Source of the DNA: Pieris napi
Taxonomy: Eukaryota; Arthropoda; Insecta; Lepidoptera; Pieridae
DNA: 64,000 bases
Direction of reading: 5' to 3'
Assembly (NCBI RefSeq): GCF_905475465.1
Contig: NC_062240.1
Span: forward strand, 4,231,001-4,295,000
Part shown: one piece after another, positions 34,360 to 46,732 of the stretch
How positions within the stretch are numbered: position 1 is the stretch's first letter
Layout of the letters: every line of letters begins with the position of its first letter
Program-made: the position numbers and the translations under genes
Notes under the pieces: model-generated
The model's database searches: none
What the model saw: the letters and a program-made list of their open reading frames with translations, nothing else
What the model was told of the DNA's origin: nothing

Positions 34360-34520
34360 AGTGTGTCTCAATGAGTGGAGGTATGATTAGTCCAATGACT
34401 CAGTTAAATGGCTAGTGAGCGTGTTTCTGGCCTTTGATGAATTTGTACGCCCTTTTCTTGAAGTTTCTATCATAGGTCGTATTGCTTTCCAAATAATACA
34501 AGCAGCTGGTCACACGTTGT
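34360..34520 (-). repeat. LINE family A, decayed C-terminal/3' fragment
   Basis: TACGCCCTTTTCTTGAAG, GGTCGTATTG and GCAGCTGGT line up with the copy at 59632-59935. Confidence 0.6.
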
Positions 34521-35636
34521 ACTGGTGCCGGACGGATATCGCAATAATATGGTTGGAATTTTGCATTGTCAGTTTTTCGTAGCAATATAGAGTAAATAAG
34601 TTATTACAAAAATTCACAATCTTCCCGCTCGTTCACTGTGGAACTGCTAATCCATTTAAATTTAAACGTATAATCTGTGGTCTGAAACCTCCAAGGCCCT
34701 GCCGTCTTTCTAGATGATATTGCGAATCCTTTTCGTTATTATCATGACCTCTCTCGAGGAAATCGGATTGCAGAGTTCAACTTAAATGTGATAATTTTAT
34801 TGCATCCTATTATAAATGTATTTATAGTAATAACAGATTTGAATTCTTTACGATAATAAACGAGCATAAAGCTTTATAATTTTTTTTTATGCATATGTTA
34901 CGTTATTAATTACGTATAATATATATTATGTTTATTAACCTTGATTTGAAAATTTGAAAATCAGGGACTTAGAAAATGTCGTTATAAACCCCATACATAT
35001 AAAGTTGCAATAAGATTTCCTTTAACCTCTTTCCCGAAATTTTCATAAGATCTTATGTAAAGCTCACCAGCTTCACACAGGGATTTTTAACTAGAAATTC
35101 TTATTTATATCTTTGTATTCCGCTTTTTTAGGCGCTTAAAACAAAAGCTTAGAACTAAAATGTTGTTCAAATGTTGCTAACAATATGCCAATTCCAAAAT
35201 CATTAGGCTAGTAGCAAAAACTTTACCCTTTATTTAGCGAGCGTACAATTAGGGTAATGGTGGCATTACCGGGCAGCGGGCGACCCACGTATTAATTCTG
35301 GTCACTGCTGCCCGCGCTATCTGTTGCGTGCTGTATTTTACTGCCAATACTGGGCATTTGCCGGTCAAATACGCGAATATTTTACTTTAGATACGATCAA
35401 AATGTGGCAAAAGGTTTTCAGGTTTTCATTAGGAAAAAGATAAATATATGGTTAGATTGTATACGGCTTATATATTTAGTACATTTTTACAGGTACTTAT
35501 TTAGCTAGCACTTGTGTATATGTTTAAAAATAGACATCTTAATCAAAGTGAGGCATTTATGTCGGTTTCATTGTCTTGTCTGAGATTACCATCACATCGA
35601 CAACCATATTTATCTTTTACCTCTTTCAAGTCATAG
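34521..35636. other. unassigned stretch
   Basis: A GC-richer patch at 35255-35330 contains a short GGGCAGC/GCTGCCC inverted pair. Otherwise AT-rich without features. Confidence 0.4.
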
Positions 35637-35638
35637 TA

Positions 35639-38375
35639 GGTAGACTGGGTACGGTTGTGACAATTTTGATTTGAGTCCCAATAATTTTGTTAATTTACTA
35701 TTTAGCTGCAAGAAAAGTAATTTAAATCTTAATTTGTACTTTTGTCTACGTAAAAATACCAAAATGTTATACCTTAATACGCTGTATTAATTATAGCATC
35801 TAATTAAAAAAAAAAGAGAAAGTGTCACAACCGATCACAGCCCAAGGACGGTTGTGACAGTGGTTGGGGTCAGTAGTGACAAATATAAACATACGCAGAA
35901 ATGGTTTATAATTACTTTTATTGTTAGAAATATGTAACATAATACAACTTTGTTTTTTACTAAAATGTAACTAATAGATTTCCTATTAAAAAAATAAACA
36001 TTTATGAATATATGAACAAACTGACATCTAGTCAGACTTATCATCACAGTTGTGACAAATGTAATAGTGATTATCACCAGCGCACTCAACGTGGGCCCAG
36101 AGTCCACATGTGCCTTGGCACTTGATCCATTTTTCGCCAACCCTACTTTCAGAATATGCGCTAACACAAACCAGACAGAAATATTCTTCTTCATTGGATG
36201 ACGATTCTGAAGTCTTTCTTCTGTTGGCACTGACTTTTTCTTTGCCTTTTCCTTTCCCTATCTTATTTTGCTTTACTTCACCTAAGTTTCTCTTTACCTG
36301 CTTAGCCTTCAAACGTTTTTCTTTTTCTTCGTGTTTTTTCCTAACTGCCTCTTTCTCGGGAGTGTCTGTGTAAATTGTTGACTTTTTTGTCCTAGTGCCT
36401 CTTGTTTTTCTTTGAGCAGCTTTCGGAAAAGGGCGAACAACTTCAGGTGAAAAAACAGGCGGAGTGGCTGTTCTTAAATCAGTCTCTTGTACACGGTCAA
36501 TTTCAGGCATACGCAAAGGCGACTTGGTTGAAGTAGATGCTGGCTGAATTTCATTTATGATTGGAGTCGAAGAGTGCCCCAGTAAAGAATCAGAAGGTGG
36601 CAGAACTTTATTGTTAAGTTCAGGATTGTTATCTAAAGAATCAGGGGTTTGTGCGTTAGTATCACTAGATGGTGTTGTAGGAATGGTGTCAGGGTTTGGT
36701 CTGTCCGTTACAAAAGATGGCGAAAAGTCAATATCCTGGAATAAATTACGATTAAAAGGATAAATACCAGTTTTGCTGAAACCTGCCTGAATGTTCGCTT
36801 GTGTGAAAGCCTGAGGCATAGCAGTCTTGATGATACCTGGTATGTGGTAAATAGACATTGTCTTGCCAGGGTGACTTCTCATCCAGCCGTCACAAGCAGT
36901 ATTTATAGCCTTTTTCAATGGCCCAAAGACAGATCGGTCTAATGGTTGCAGTTTGTGCGAGCAATGAGGAGGAAATGACAGCAGAGTGATTCCATTTTGT
37001 TTGCAAAAATCCAGTGTATTAATATGAATGTGAGAAGAATGATTGTCCAGCACTAGTAACACTTTATGTGTTAGAGAAGCATTAGAGAATTTTATGAAAT
37101 GCTCTAAAAATAACAAAAATGACTCATCCTGCATCCAGCCTGAAGGATTTGCCGTTCCAATCGATCCCACTGGCCCGTCTCTAACAAAGTGATCATGGTA
37201 CCGAACTCTCGGAAAAATGAAAAAAGGAGGTATGGCATTTCCCAAGGCATTTACTGCACAAGCAACTGTTACTAAAGTACCACGTTCAGCTGATGTAACA
37301 GCTCCGACTTGCCGTATGCCACGTCTTGCCACTACTTTATCTGGTCTTTGCACGGTAGTGACACCTGTCTCATCAACATTGTATATATCCTGTGGCTCAT
37401 ATGTGTGTCTGTCTAAAACAGTTTGTAAATTATCATAAAAAGCTTCCACGTTAGTTTTGTTAAAACTTGTAGCTCTTGAAAGGCTTGTAGCCTGAGCTAC
37501 ACGTACAGACAGTGACGGGTTTCTATTCATAAACGAACGGAACCATTCTTCACCAGCCATATTATTTTCAACCCAAGTAGCAGGTCGTTTTATATTATAT
37601 TTAGCTGTCAGTTCAAATGCCAGCTTCCGTACCTCTTTTGTAGCAAGGCCAAAATATATATCCGCACATCGTATGATATATTTTGATAGCTCTTCTTCTT
37701 GCTCCTTTGAAAATACTTTATTATGAGCAACGTACCCCATACTGATGCTATCTTCATTGTGATTCGCACCCATTTCATCACGTTTGCGGATGTATCGCAA
37801 CAACGACATTCGGTTAATGTTATGCATTTCCGCAGCTCTGCGTAAAGACGTCCCGCGCTTCACTTCTTCATAAGCATGCTTATATTGACTTATGTCAGAC
37901 CGCGCTCTTTCAGTCTTCCGCAAGCGTGTCCTGGGCATCTAAAATGAAAAAATATGAAAAAAAACAATATGTCACAACCGTACCCACAACAATTGTCACA
38001 ACCGTACCCAAAGCATACTTTCGAAAGCAAATAATCGCCACGACTGGGCCATGTAACCTACGTAAAAACTAATCACTCTTAATTAACTACTAATATTCAA
38101 CTTATAACAAAAAAATATAGGATATAATCTATCTGTATACAAATAACAGTAAATATTAAAAGATATTCATCAAAAAAACTTACTTTTGACTATTAAAAAG
38201 CAATGCAGATCCCTGTTTACGTTAGCGTCGCGCGCTAGCTGACACAATGTGGGGAACACGTGTAAACATGCATGCCGCTTCTCCCTCCCCTTGGACCCTT
38301 ACCCGCATTCCGTATAGTTTTGCTGTTATAAGGACTGTCACAACCGTACCCTGGCACAACCGTACCCAGTCTACC
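35639..38375 (-). mobile_element. apparently complete pogo/Tigger-like transposon, 2737 bp
   Basis: The ends are GGTAGACTGGGTACGGTTGT and its mirror, flanked by TA at 35637-35638 and 38376-38377 (target duplication). The GGTACGGTTGTGAC part of the end recurs inside near both ends: about 35848-35862 (altered), 37971-37985, 37995-38009 and 38337-38351. These are plausible extra transposase-binding sites. One intact transposase gene fills the middle. All features needed for an autonomous pogo-type element are visible, though activity cannot be judged. Confidence 0.93.
36028..37938 (-). CDS. pogo/Tigger-like DDE transposase with C-terminal PHD finger
   Basis: This intact 636-residue protein should cut and paste the surrounding element in the nucleus. 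A Pipsqueak-type helix-turn-helix lies at about residues 21-54 (GTSLRRAAEMHNINRMSLLRYIRKR) and a CENP-B-type second DNA-binding region at about 75-165. The DDE_1 nuclease core has candidate catalytic Asp189 (YNVDETG), Asp298 (LVLDNHSSH) and Asp334 (QPLD), the last two 35 residues apart as expected for pogo. After a low-complexity Ser/Pro/Lys-rich linker (about 405-583) comes a PHD-type zinc finger. Its ligands fit C588, C591, C607, C611, H616, C619, C628 and C631. The start (cat at 36-38 of 37936-37938) gives MPRTRLRKTERARSD, typical of the family. An AATAAA lies about 105 bp past the stop (35917-35922). No stops, frameshifts or introns. Confidence 0.93.
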   Translation of the reverse strand: MPRTRLRKTERARSDISQYKHAYEEVKRGTSLRRAAEMHNINRMSLLRYIRKRDEMGANHNEDSISMGYVAHNKVFSKEQEEELSKYIIRCADIYFGLATKEVRKLAFELTAKYNIKRPATWVENNMAGEEWFRSFMNRNPSLSVRVAQATSLSRATSFNKTNVEAFYDNLQTVLDRHTYEPQDIYNVDETGVTTVQRPDKVVARRGIRQVGAVTSAERGTLVTVACAVNALGNAIPPFFIFPRVRYHDHFVRDGPVGSIGTANPSGWMQDESFLLFLEHFIKFSNASLTHKVLLVLDNHSSHIHINTLDFCKQNGITLLSFPPHCSHKLQPLDRSVFGPLKKAINTACDGWMRSHPGKTMSIYHIPGIIKTAMPQAFTQANIQAGFSKTGIYPFNRNLFQDIDFSPSFVTDRPNPDTIPTTPSSDTNAQTPDSLDNNPELNNKVLPPSDSLLGHSSTPIINEIQPASTSTKSPLRMPEIDRVQETDLRTATPPVFSPEVVRPFPKAAQRKTRGTRTKKSTIYTDTPEKEAVRKKHEEKEKRLKAKQVKRNLGEVKQNKIGKGKGKEKVSANRRKTSESSSNEEEYFCLVCVSAYSESRVGEKWIKCQGTCGLWAHVECAGDNHYYICHNCDDKSD

Positions 38376-38399
38376 TAATTGTTTTTTGGTAAATGTTAC

Positions 38400-38903
38400 C
38401 CACTTTGAATAAATATTTAAAACTAAAGAACGGCTGAACCGATTTGGCTGAAAATGTGTAGGTAGCTTAGAATCAACATATTATGGACAAAGGATATGCT
38501 GTTCCCGTGAGACGTGACTTAAAACGTGGTAGAATAAAATACAAGAAACAGAAAAACTAAAAATTTAGTAGTCAAAACGACAGTCATCATCTAACTCATT
38601 TGTTAAATATGGTATTACAAAATGCAACTGACAGCTCGACGTAATGTTATCTATAGTTAAGTATGAGTGAACATTTGACAACTAGAAGTTTTGAAGTTGA
38701 TCAGTTGATGTGTTTATTTGAAGTTTCTATTAGCTTATCGTGCCGATATTTTAATTAACAATTTTATAATGTTAATCGTTTAATGTTAAATATTTCCCGA
38801 CCGTTCAGATTATTTACAATTAGATGTTTTTTTTATTGCTTTTTAAGTTTAAAATTTTGTATGAAAGATTTGTGTACAGGATAACCCCTGTCGGGTCCAC
38901 TAA
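38400..38903 (+). mobile_element. Helitron-like 3' end region
   Basis: GAACGGCTGAACCGATTTGG near 38430 is like the 5' body of short Helitrons. The 3' end is a small hairpin (ACAGG...CCTGT) then GTCGGGTCCACTAA before T, fitting a CTRR end at 38903. The 5' end is not located. The pogo element sits immediately upstream and may have interrupted it. Confidence 0.5.
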
Positions 38904-40556
38904 TATTTAATCAAAAATACATACTTATCGTTTTATTTTACTGAAAAAATAGCTTTCTTTATTTTCCTTTATGAATTCAGTGACTTTAACGCATAAACTG
39001 CTCACACTCATTCCTATTATCGTAAATCAATACTACAAAATTACATTGGTAAATTTATAATGCTTGTGAAATGATGTAAAAAATCACACTATATATGTAC
39101 TACATACGCAATAGCAGTGATGTCTAAGTTCCACAGATGTAAGAATAAATTTGCACTTCAATTTAACCATATGTGTTATTTATAAAGACCACCGTTTTAA
39201 CTAAAGTACTCAACTATCTCTTTTCTAAGTTGAAAACTCAAACACAGCCTAAACATAAATTGACAAATAAAAACGAAATAGTATCTTTGTTAATACTTTA
39301 ATTGTTTTTATGAATAAGTGTGAATCAATGTTTAAAACCAATAGAATGTTTGGCCTCGTTATTCGCGTTTCGCATTGTGTTGTGACCTAACTTTATCTAA
39401 TTGGGTTTATGTAAGGCCGTGTGCTCAAAACGATTAACATAATCACTTTACCAGTAATTAGATCCCTATTGATTTGGATTTCAATACTTAACATGTACAT
39501 TTCCGAGTGCGAGGAGACCGTTGCACAAATTACACCGAACTAAGCGGATCAATCCACATTTGTACTGAGGTATTGATGCAAACACTAGTACGGATTAGCA
39601 TGAATTACGCAGTCTACTGCTCTGGACTCGTCTGAGAATAATTTAAATGGCTTACGGCAAGTTTCAAGTGTCCATACTTGTTCTCTTTGTGGTGATTATA
39701 CATATAAGAATGGTACACGAAATAAAAATAATATATGAACTGTGTTAGAGCAGAATAACTTGAATATTATTTCCTCAAAGACCTTTAAGATAATGAAATG
39801 ATCATAATTGTAGAATAGCTATTTAAAATTTATATAAAACTGTCCCAATTTTTTATTTTTAACAGTAACAATGGCAAGTAAGTATTTAAAATTAGCCTCA
39901 AGACAAAAGACTTTTAAAAATGTTTTATTAAGAGAATTCTCAAAAGATTGATTCTTCACGCGAAAAATATAAGAATTTATTATAATGTATTTTACCAACC
40001 ACAAATACAGATGTTTTTGTAAAACGCAATTGCGATTATTTCATACATTCCTTCAATTTAGTATGCAGCTAATGATAATATTCGTATGACAATGATTCAG
40101 TCCTGAATTTCACAGCGTATATGCACAAAATTAAATTATAATATCTAAGTGATAGTTAGCCGGTGAATGGTTTATTTCAGCTAGTTAGACAAATGCCAGA
40201 GCGCTTGTACAATCGAGATAATGGTCCGTTTCGTTCAACCAGCGCCGAATTAGTCCAATTTGTCGACGGACCGCGAGCCTTGTCCCCATATATTGCTATT
40301 TATGTTTTGACTCGCTATATCGATGTACATTGTATGTAATAAGAGTGTGTTATATTTTGTTCACTTGAATTAAAAATATTCATGTCTAGAAATGTATAAG
40401 ATAGTGTTCAACCAATGTAACTCTCAAACCTTAAGTCGCGGGTTCAAATCCTAGTACCAATGGGTTTTCTATTTATTATTTGCGCTTACTGTAAAATGTC
40501 GTTGGAAACCTTAGATCGGTTAAAGTTAACTTGTATCAAGCATAGCTACAGTATAA
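38904..40556. other. AT-rich stretch with one tRNA-like scrap
   Basis: GCGGGTTCAAATCCTAGTAC near 40438 resembles a B-box in a SINE, but no A-box or body could be matched. Nothing else recognised. Confidence 0.4.
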
Positions 40557-40930
40557 AAAAAAGGGTGCGTGTACTTATGTACGCACGTATGAAGTTATAT
40601 GTAGTTCTTTGGCATTATTAAAAATAGTTTTTGATTGCATGCAAATAATTAATTACAATTAAATAATCAAAGACTGGAAAAGGACTCATTATAGTCAATA
40701 AAGTTCAATTTACATTTGAAAAATTAAATAAATAAATATTTACTCTTACATTAAGTGTAACATAAATTCTATTATTTTTTGAATGTTGTTTTTAAATTAT
40801 GTCCAATGCCGTAGCATCTTCCGTTGGTAACTTCATTCTGTTAATTTTGTGGGTGCGCGCGCATCGAAAAATTTCACTCTCATCAATTTTTCATAACGCG
40901 CCTAAAGAAGTATAACTTGAAAAATATATA
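40557..40930. mobile_element. dispersed element with GTTATACTTCTTT-like palindromic ends
   Basis: Left end GTGCGTGTACTTATGTACGC, then ATGAAGTTATA. Right end CGCGCCTAAAGAAGTATAAC. This corresponds to the palindromic-end family at 22980-23447, with altered motif bases. GTGGGTGCGCGCGCATCG lies near the right end. No coding capacity. Confidence 0.5.
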
Positions 40931-41106
40931 AGCAGGTGCAAATTAAGACCAAATATTTGATAAATTATAACAACAGGTCATAATGTAATATATACATTTC
41001 CGTACATTTGGTCATATATGTATTACCAATGCAATATATGTATTATCGTACATTTTAACAATTTTAATTTTGTAATATCCGTTTAACACTGATTTAACAA
41101 AAGTAA

Positions 41107-41245
41107 TTTTTCCTTTTTTTAAGAACATGGGGCAAACGGGCAGGAGGCTCACCTGATATTATGTGATACCGCCCATGGACACTCTCAATGTCAGAGGACT
41201 CGCGAGTGCGTTACCGGCCTTCGTTCGCCCTTTTCTGTCCTTGTG
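41107..41245 (-). repeat. LINE family A 3' end
   Basis: GGGCAAACGGGCAGGAGGCT, CACCTGATATTATGTGATAC, GCCCATGGACACTCTCAATG and CTCGCGAGTGCG are the family A terminus in reverse. Its minus-strand translation contains the REPSG.ESVHGR motif seen at 29930-30362. Confidence 0.82.
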
Positions 41246-42440
41246 TTTACGTAGTCATAAAATACCAACATGCCTGTAAGGATGATCACTAAAACAAATG
41301 CACGTCGCAGAACAAGCTTATTGTCTTGATAATTCAAGGATCACTTTATACTAGGAAGGCTTATGTGAAGAGTCAATAAGAGGTTGGTTCTGTTGCATGA
41401 TGTATATAAATTATTATATTCACTTTTTAACGGTAATTTTTTTTAAACTTAGCGTGCTGACTACCACCACTGATTCCTTTTGCGCTCGAGTGATTTTGAT
41501 TTGAAGTTGCGAGGATTTGTTTTGAAAATTAATTAACTTTCGTCATCAAGATTACATGTCATATTTCAAGTATGTTTCAAGAAAATTTATTATAATTAGT
41601 AAAATTTGCTTGACAGACATTGAATGGGTGTTACAATCATTGTACTATGTTGAACTACACGAATGTACAAACAAATAAACGTATTATTGCTCTGCGTTTA
41701 CAATCATTATGAGGGCTATTGAGGAAAGTACATTTTGGCAACCGCTGTTTGTTGCCATAACAACCGTTGGAATTATCACAATTTCACTGATAAGTACGTA
41801 TTTTGGGTAATTTGTTTTCATGCTTTTGTATCATGATGAATACATACAACTCAAATACTTTGCTCATTTAAAATCAATACCTTATTGACGAAATGAGCAA
41901 AGTATTTTATTACTTATTTCAGAAATGCTTATAAAAATCTTTTTATATCTAAAATATATAATAATAATAACAATCATAATAATAATTCTACTGAGTGCTG
42001 AGGGAAACTAGATAAAAATTATTCCGTCGTACATGGTGTATGTTTAAAACAAATATTTTAGGAAAAAGTAGTCTTAGTGTCTATTTATACAAAAGTCGTA
42101 TAAGAACTTAAGTGTGTGTGAATGGGTGTGTGTGCGACTGTCCGCATTTGAGACTTGTTATAAGCGTGCCGTGTCTGTGTTCGTTGGAACCTCTGACCAA
42201 CTAATGCCAAAATATGTAATGAAACCTACTATTAGTTTCTTTTTATATTAGTGCAATTATCACAGTAAATGAGATAATATACAGCTTTATCGTACCTCGT
42301 TATTTAAAATGAAAATACTATATGACGATGTACGATATAATTATGAAAACTATATTTGACTATTAATTTGTGCTTTTTTTACATTTTTATCACAGCTTTT
42401 ACTCACTTTCACTCAACCGTAACTAACCTAACCATGGGAG
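41246..42440. other. AT-rich stretch
   Basis: A short GT-rich patch lies at 42111-42140. No gene or matched repeat. Confidence 0.4.
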
Positions 42441-42515
42441 GAAATTATATGTGATAGGTATGTATCCCTGGGATCGTAGGTTAGATCCGCGGCTGTGAAC
42501 CAATGAACGTACGAC
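42441..42515 (+). repeat. SINE family 1-like scrap
   Basis: ATCCCTGGGATCGTAGGTTA and GATCCGCGGCTGTGAACCAA parallel the B-box region of family 1 (CATCCC..GGTCGTAGGTTCGAT). Strongly decayed. Confidence 0.5.
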
Positions 42516-45500
42516 AAGGGATTAGATTAGTGCAAAAAAGTTGGATTTTCTATTCTTAAATTTAGCAACAAAATTTGTCCAGAATAAAACTTAAATATTA
42601 TTTAACTCAATGAAGTGAAATTAAATTTTTAATATTTAAATAAAACATCATTTTCATGTCAAGTTTTCCGAGTGAAGAGTTCAGAGAATTGCAATGCAAG
42701 CATTCGTTAAAGCGGTTTGTATCTTAAGATTTGCGAGTTACCATTTACGCTAAGTGAAACTGATACGAGGGAAAATCTCAAAGCAATCTCTAAATGTATC
42801 TAATTAGAACTCCTTTGGTGACACTACACTCGCGTTGCGGTAAACGTTTTCGGAAATCCTTTGATAGTAATCCAGAGTAATTTAATGTGCGAGTGGAAAA
42901 AAATGCCCAGACCATTTGACCAGAATTTTATTTTCAAAACGTAATTAAAATTTTACGTCCCCACCAAACAGGTCAGTATTAATGTCGTAAGTGAACGAAA
43001 ATACACAAGGAAATCAATGCTTAAAGCCAGAAAATGGCGACGTGTATCGGACGCTTGTGTGCTAAGTAACAGCTGATCTTTGTCTATAAAAACAACATGG
43101 AAAAAAAACAGAAAATATGTGATAAAAGAATAAAGTTTTATAGGAATTCAAATAATGGTATATATCGATGCTGACTTCAAAATACAGCTAACATTGCATG
43201 TTCATTATTAATTATATTATATACTTTTTTTAAATTAACGCACGTTAGGCCTTACAATAGGTATTCTATTCTAATTTATTAAAACGTATTTGTAAATAGC
43301 AAGAGTTAGTTGTTTCAGTTTTGGATAACGTATATTTATTTATTGGAAAAAGAGACCGGCATATGGGAGTTATATTTAATAAGCGTTAAGTACATAATAT
43401 AATGACCAAGGAACAGATAAATAAGAAATTATAGGAACGTAAATTACGTTTAACTAGAGCGAGGTGGGACGCTCTACGTTATTTAAGACTATCATGTTCC
43501 TATTTCCTACCATTGGATTTTATCTTGTCCTAACGAGAAAAATGTGATTAAAAATTATATATTATTTTTGCAAAGCTTTTATGCTTATTACCAAATTCAA
43601 GAGGTTGAAAACCAATTAGTTCTAAAGTAGCTATTGATGTAAGCCAATTATAGCGCGGGAGCTGTTTACCGAATATGTCTGGAAATCTTATTATCCATGC
43701 GACAAATCAAGGTCGTATAAATATATTTGTAATATCAATCACTAATTAATGCATAGTAATAAATCTGTTTTAAATAAGTAGACTTCTACTGACAACGATT
43801 ATGGAACAGCACTATAAATTCTATAATAAATTGTTGTTTATTATCCATTAAAGTAAAATCTAAATCTGCAGAACTCAAAAGTAGCTTTTAAAAAAAATCA
43901 CATCGGTGTAAATAAAAAACAAAAGCATACCCATTTCACCAGGTTTATCAAAAATACCAGCAATAATTTATATGTTTATTCAACACAAAATTAAAACAAA
44001 CTTATATTATGAGGAAATTAGAAGTTCTTTTAACTATAATAATGGTATGTATGACACGATAAGTCCCCGTATGCGAAATATATAGAACATGATTTTTTAA
44101 AGAAAATTAAAAAATAAACTAAATTAAATGCAACACAATTAATATAAAAACTCATAGACATCTTACCCTAGAATATATAAGCGTTCAGAAAGTGATTTAT
44201 TTCTATAATTATATTAAATTTATTCTCGAGACAATTCACCTTACCAAGAATTATTTTCAAAGCCTTAATTTTCAAGTACTCTAGCCATGCGTAATACAAT
44301 GAACTCGACTCTATTATAGAGAGCTTAATGTCTTTACATCCAATCGAAAAGGCCAAGCTTTAAATATATTTGAAGAAAATTGCTTTCTGAAATTGAAGTT
44401 TAGTGTATAGTTATGATCAAAGCTTTTATCTTAAAACACTTTGTCCTTTGCACGGCTTTATGGTATTTCTAGTTAAAATTTATTTAATTTTTACAATTAA
44501 TGTATAGAATAGCAATTGCAGAGCATACTTTAGTCCACCAATTTTACTCTCTATGCACAATTATCATGCGGCGATCGAAAACATCTTGAAGAAACTGTTT
44601 TGTATGAGACTCATAAATTGAATAATATAAAATAGGTTGCGTCAAACAGCAACTATAGACGAGAACTAATTCTATGCAGATTAAGTCAGAAGCATTTAAT
44701 TTTGTAATAATCTCAGAGGCCAAGTAGTGTACGTTTATACAAACAAACTAATCTAGAACGTACATTCCCAAGGAAGTGCAATTAATCTTAGCTGGCTGTA
44801 CTTCATAATTCAAATGCACCACACCATTTGCATGAACCAAACTAGATTTATGTGAATGCGACCTATAGAAATCTGGTTCATATAAATTTTCCTCACAAAT
44901 AATTCGATTCATTTAACTTCGTTGATTCCTTAGAATCTTTTTATCGGACAAATTGACGATCGGTTGGAGCAAATCGTCAATTCAGAGATATTAAGTATTA
45001 GCTGGTCGCTTTGCTTCGATAGCTTAATTCAAATTAATATAGTATGTAATTTTTGAATAGTAAAATCTTGTAATCGATTTTATAGGTTATTTCTCAATAC
45101 TAATAACAAAAAAATACTTAACAACTGGTCCCAAGTACAATATTCGATATTTTGAATAAAGATTAGTGCATAGCAAAACATCTTTTCTAACAACGTGAGA
45201 ACCAAAATATGAATCTCCTAATGAAGACAATATACAGTAGCTCTACATGCCTTGGACTCAGAATTCTAGATCTTTGTCTTCATAATTTTTCTTAATAGCC
45301 AAGTAGGTAATACTGTGCCTGAACAAATGAAATTCAATCAATATTTCAATTGTTTTCAAATTGTGTAGAAGTACTTTGAAACTTGAATGCAACATTTTAA
45401 GTCATTGTAGGTGCTGCTTTAAATCAATATTAGATAGGAGATATCCTTTTTATTCTCATCAAAATACCAACAAAGGCACTCCGAACAAAGACACTGATCA

Positions 45501-46514
45501 ATTACTTCGTCGTAAATTGTAATCAACTCCCGGGCAGAGGATTATAATTGTTTTGCCGTAAGTAATTTCCACTAAGATATAATGTTCCATTTCAAAAGCA
45601 TACAATTTAATGACTTCATTTTGAAACTCATCGAACTCCACTCATTAACATGGTCGTACTTTCAGAAAACTTATGAACTCATGATTTTAAGCATACTAGA
45701 GATAAGAAGAATAATCTATATTTTAAAATATATATTAAGTTTTAAATTTATTTTATAAAGTATAATGACTTTATACGCTAAAACGAAGCATTGCATCATT
45801 GACCATTTGACGACGAACTTTCGGCTTGACGAATTAAATTTTTCTAAAAGTGAATTCCAAAACCACTACACAGTATTTCAATAAAACAGGATATATATTT
45901 TTATATTATTAAAGGTTACTTAAATAATTCTCTCGAATCTCCAAAATAACTTGGGTGATGGGACATGTAATTTAAATTCTATACCAAATCGGTTCATCGA
46001 CACACCATCAACTTTCACACAAATTGCAAACTACCAAACCTTTTTGTTGGTTAAAACAATAAATAATTCTCCATGGATGTAACCTGAGATAACCATACAA
46101 ATTTTCAGTAAATCATAAAACTCTAAGTGGGCTCTCGTACGTAACAGTAACACAGCGATTTCAACAATGAAATCGGGGATTTCCCTAAACTATAAAACGC
46201 GTCGTAAACTCGTGGACAGATAAGCAATTATCTTTTGTTTATAGCACCATCCGGTTTCGAGATTGGAAGGATTTACGTTTCGATGCAAAAGAACATCGAT
46301 ATTTTGAATAACAAAATATTTATATTATGTGGAAAAAAACTCGCTGTCAACAGAAGTCTACCCACACTACAATTATGTCAATGGTGATATAAGAGTTATC
46401 ACGCTTTTCTCGATGGCTTCGGAAATACTTTTACACTTAGTTGTCTTAATGGAGTATACTTGTTATATGACTTATAGCTTCCTGAATACCATTATCATAC
46501 ATGGGCCGTCCCAT
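42516..46514. other. 4 kb without any recognised element
   Basis: No long frame, no inverted-repeat pair and no match to the repeat families seen elsewhere. AT-rich throughout apart from short patches. It is the longest such gap in the window. Confidence 0.5.
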
Positions 46515-46732
46515 CAGCCCTGCGATTCTGTAACTCACTTTTCGAACTCACACAGCGGTTTTCGCATCGGCGGTCGCTCTCAAATCAGTCGTGAAGCAGT
46601 CATTTTATGATTTGGCATTCTAATAAACAAAGCTCCCACCTTTTCAGAATGCCAAAACATAAAATGACTGCTTCACGACTGTGAAACGACTGTGAATCAG
46701 TCGTGAAGCAGTCATTTTATGTCAAGTCAGGT
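46515..46732. mobile_element. palindromic MITE, family P, copy 3 (rearranged)
   Basis: The left arm from CAGCCCTGCGATTCTG is complete and very similar to copy 2. The right arm starts at about 46644 but breaks off at 46680. An extra inverted AGTCGTGAAGCAGTCATTTT segment follows, so the outer right end is missing. The 93-codon frame ending at 46610 is read through the left arm. Confidence 0.8.

Noticed and set aside
35835..36230. second minus-strand gene beside the pogo transposase
   Set aside because: It overlaps the transposase 3' end in another frame and extends into the hydrophobic-looking AT-rich 3' UTR, so it is a shadow frame.
46329..46610. 93-codon protein
   Set aside because: Its second half is the left arm of a family P MITE and the first half is AT-rich with no domain.
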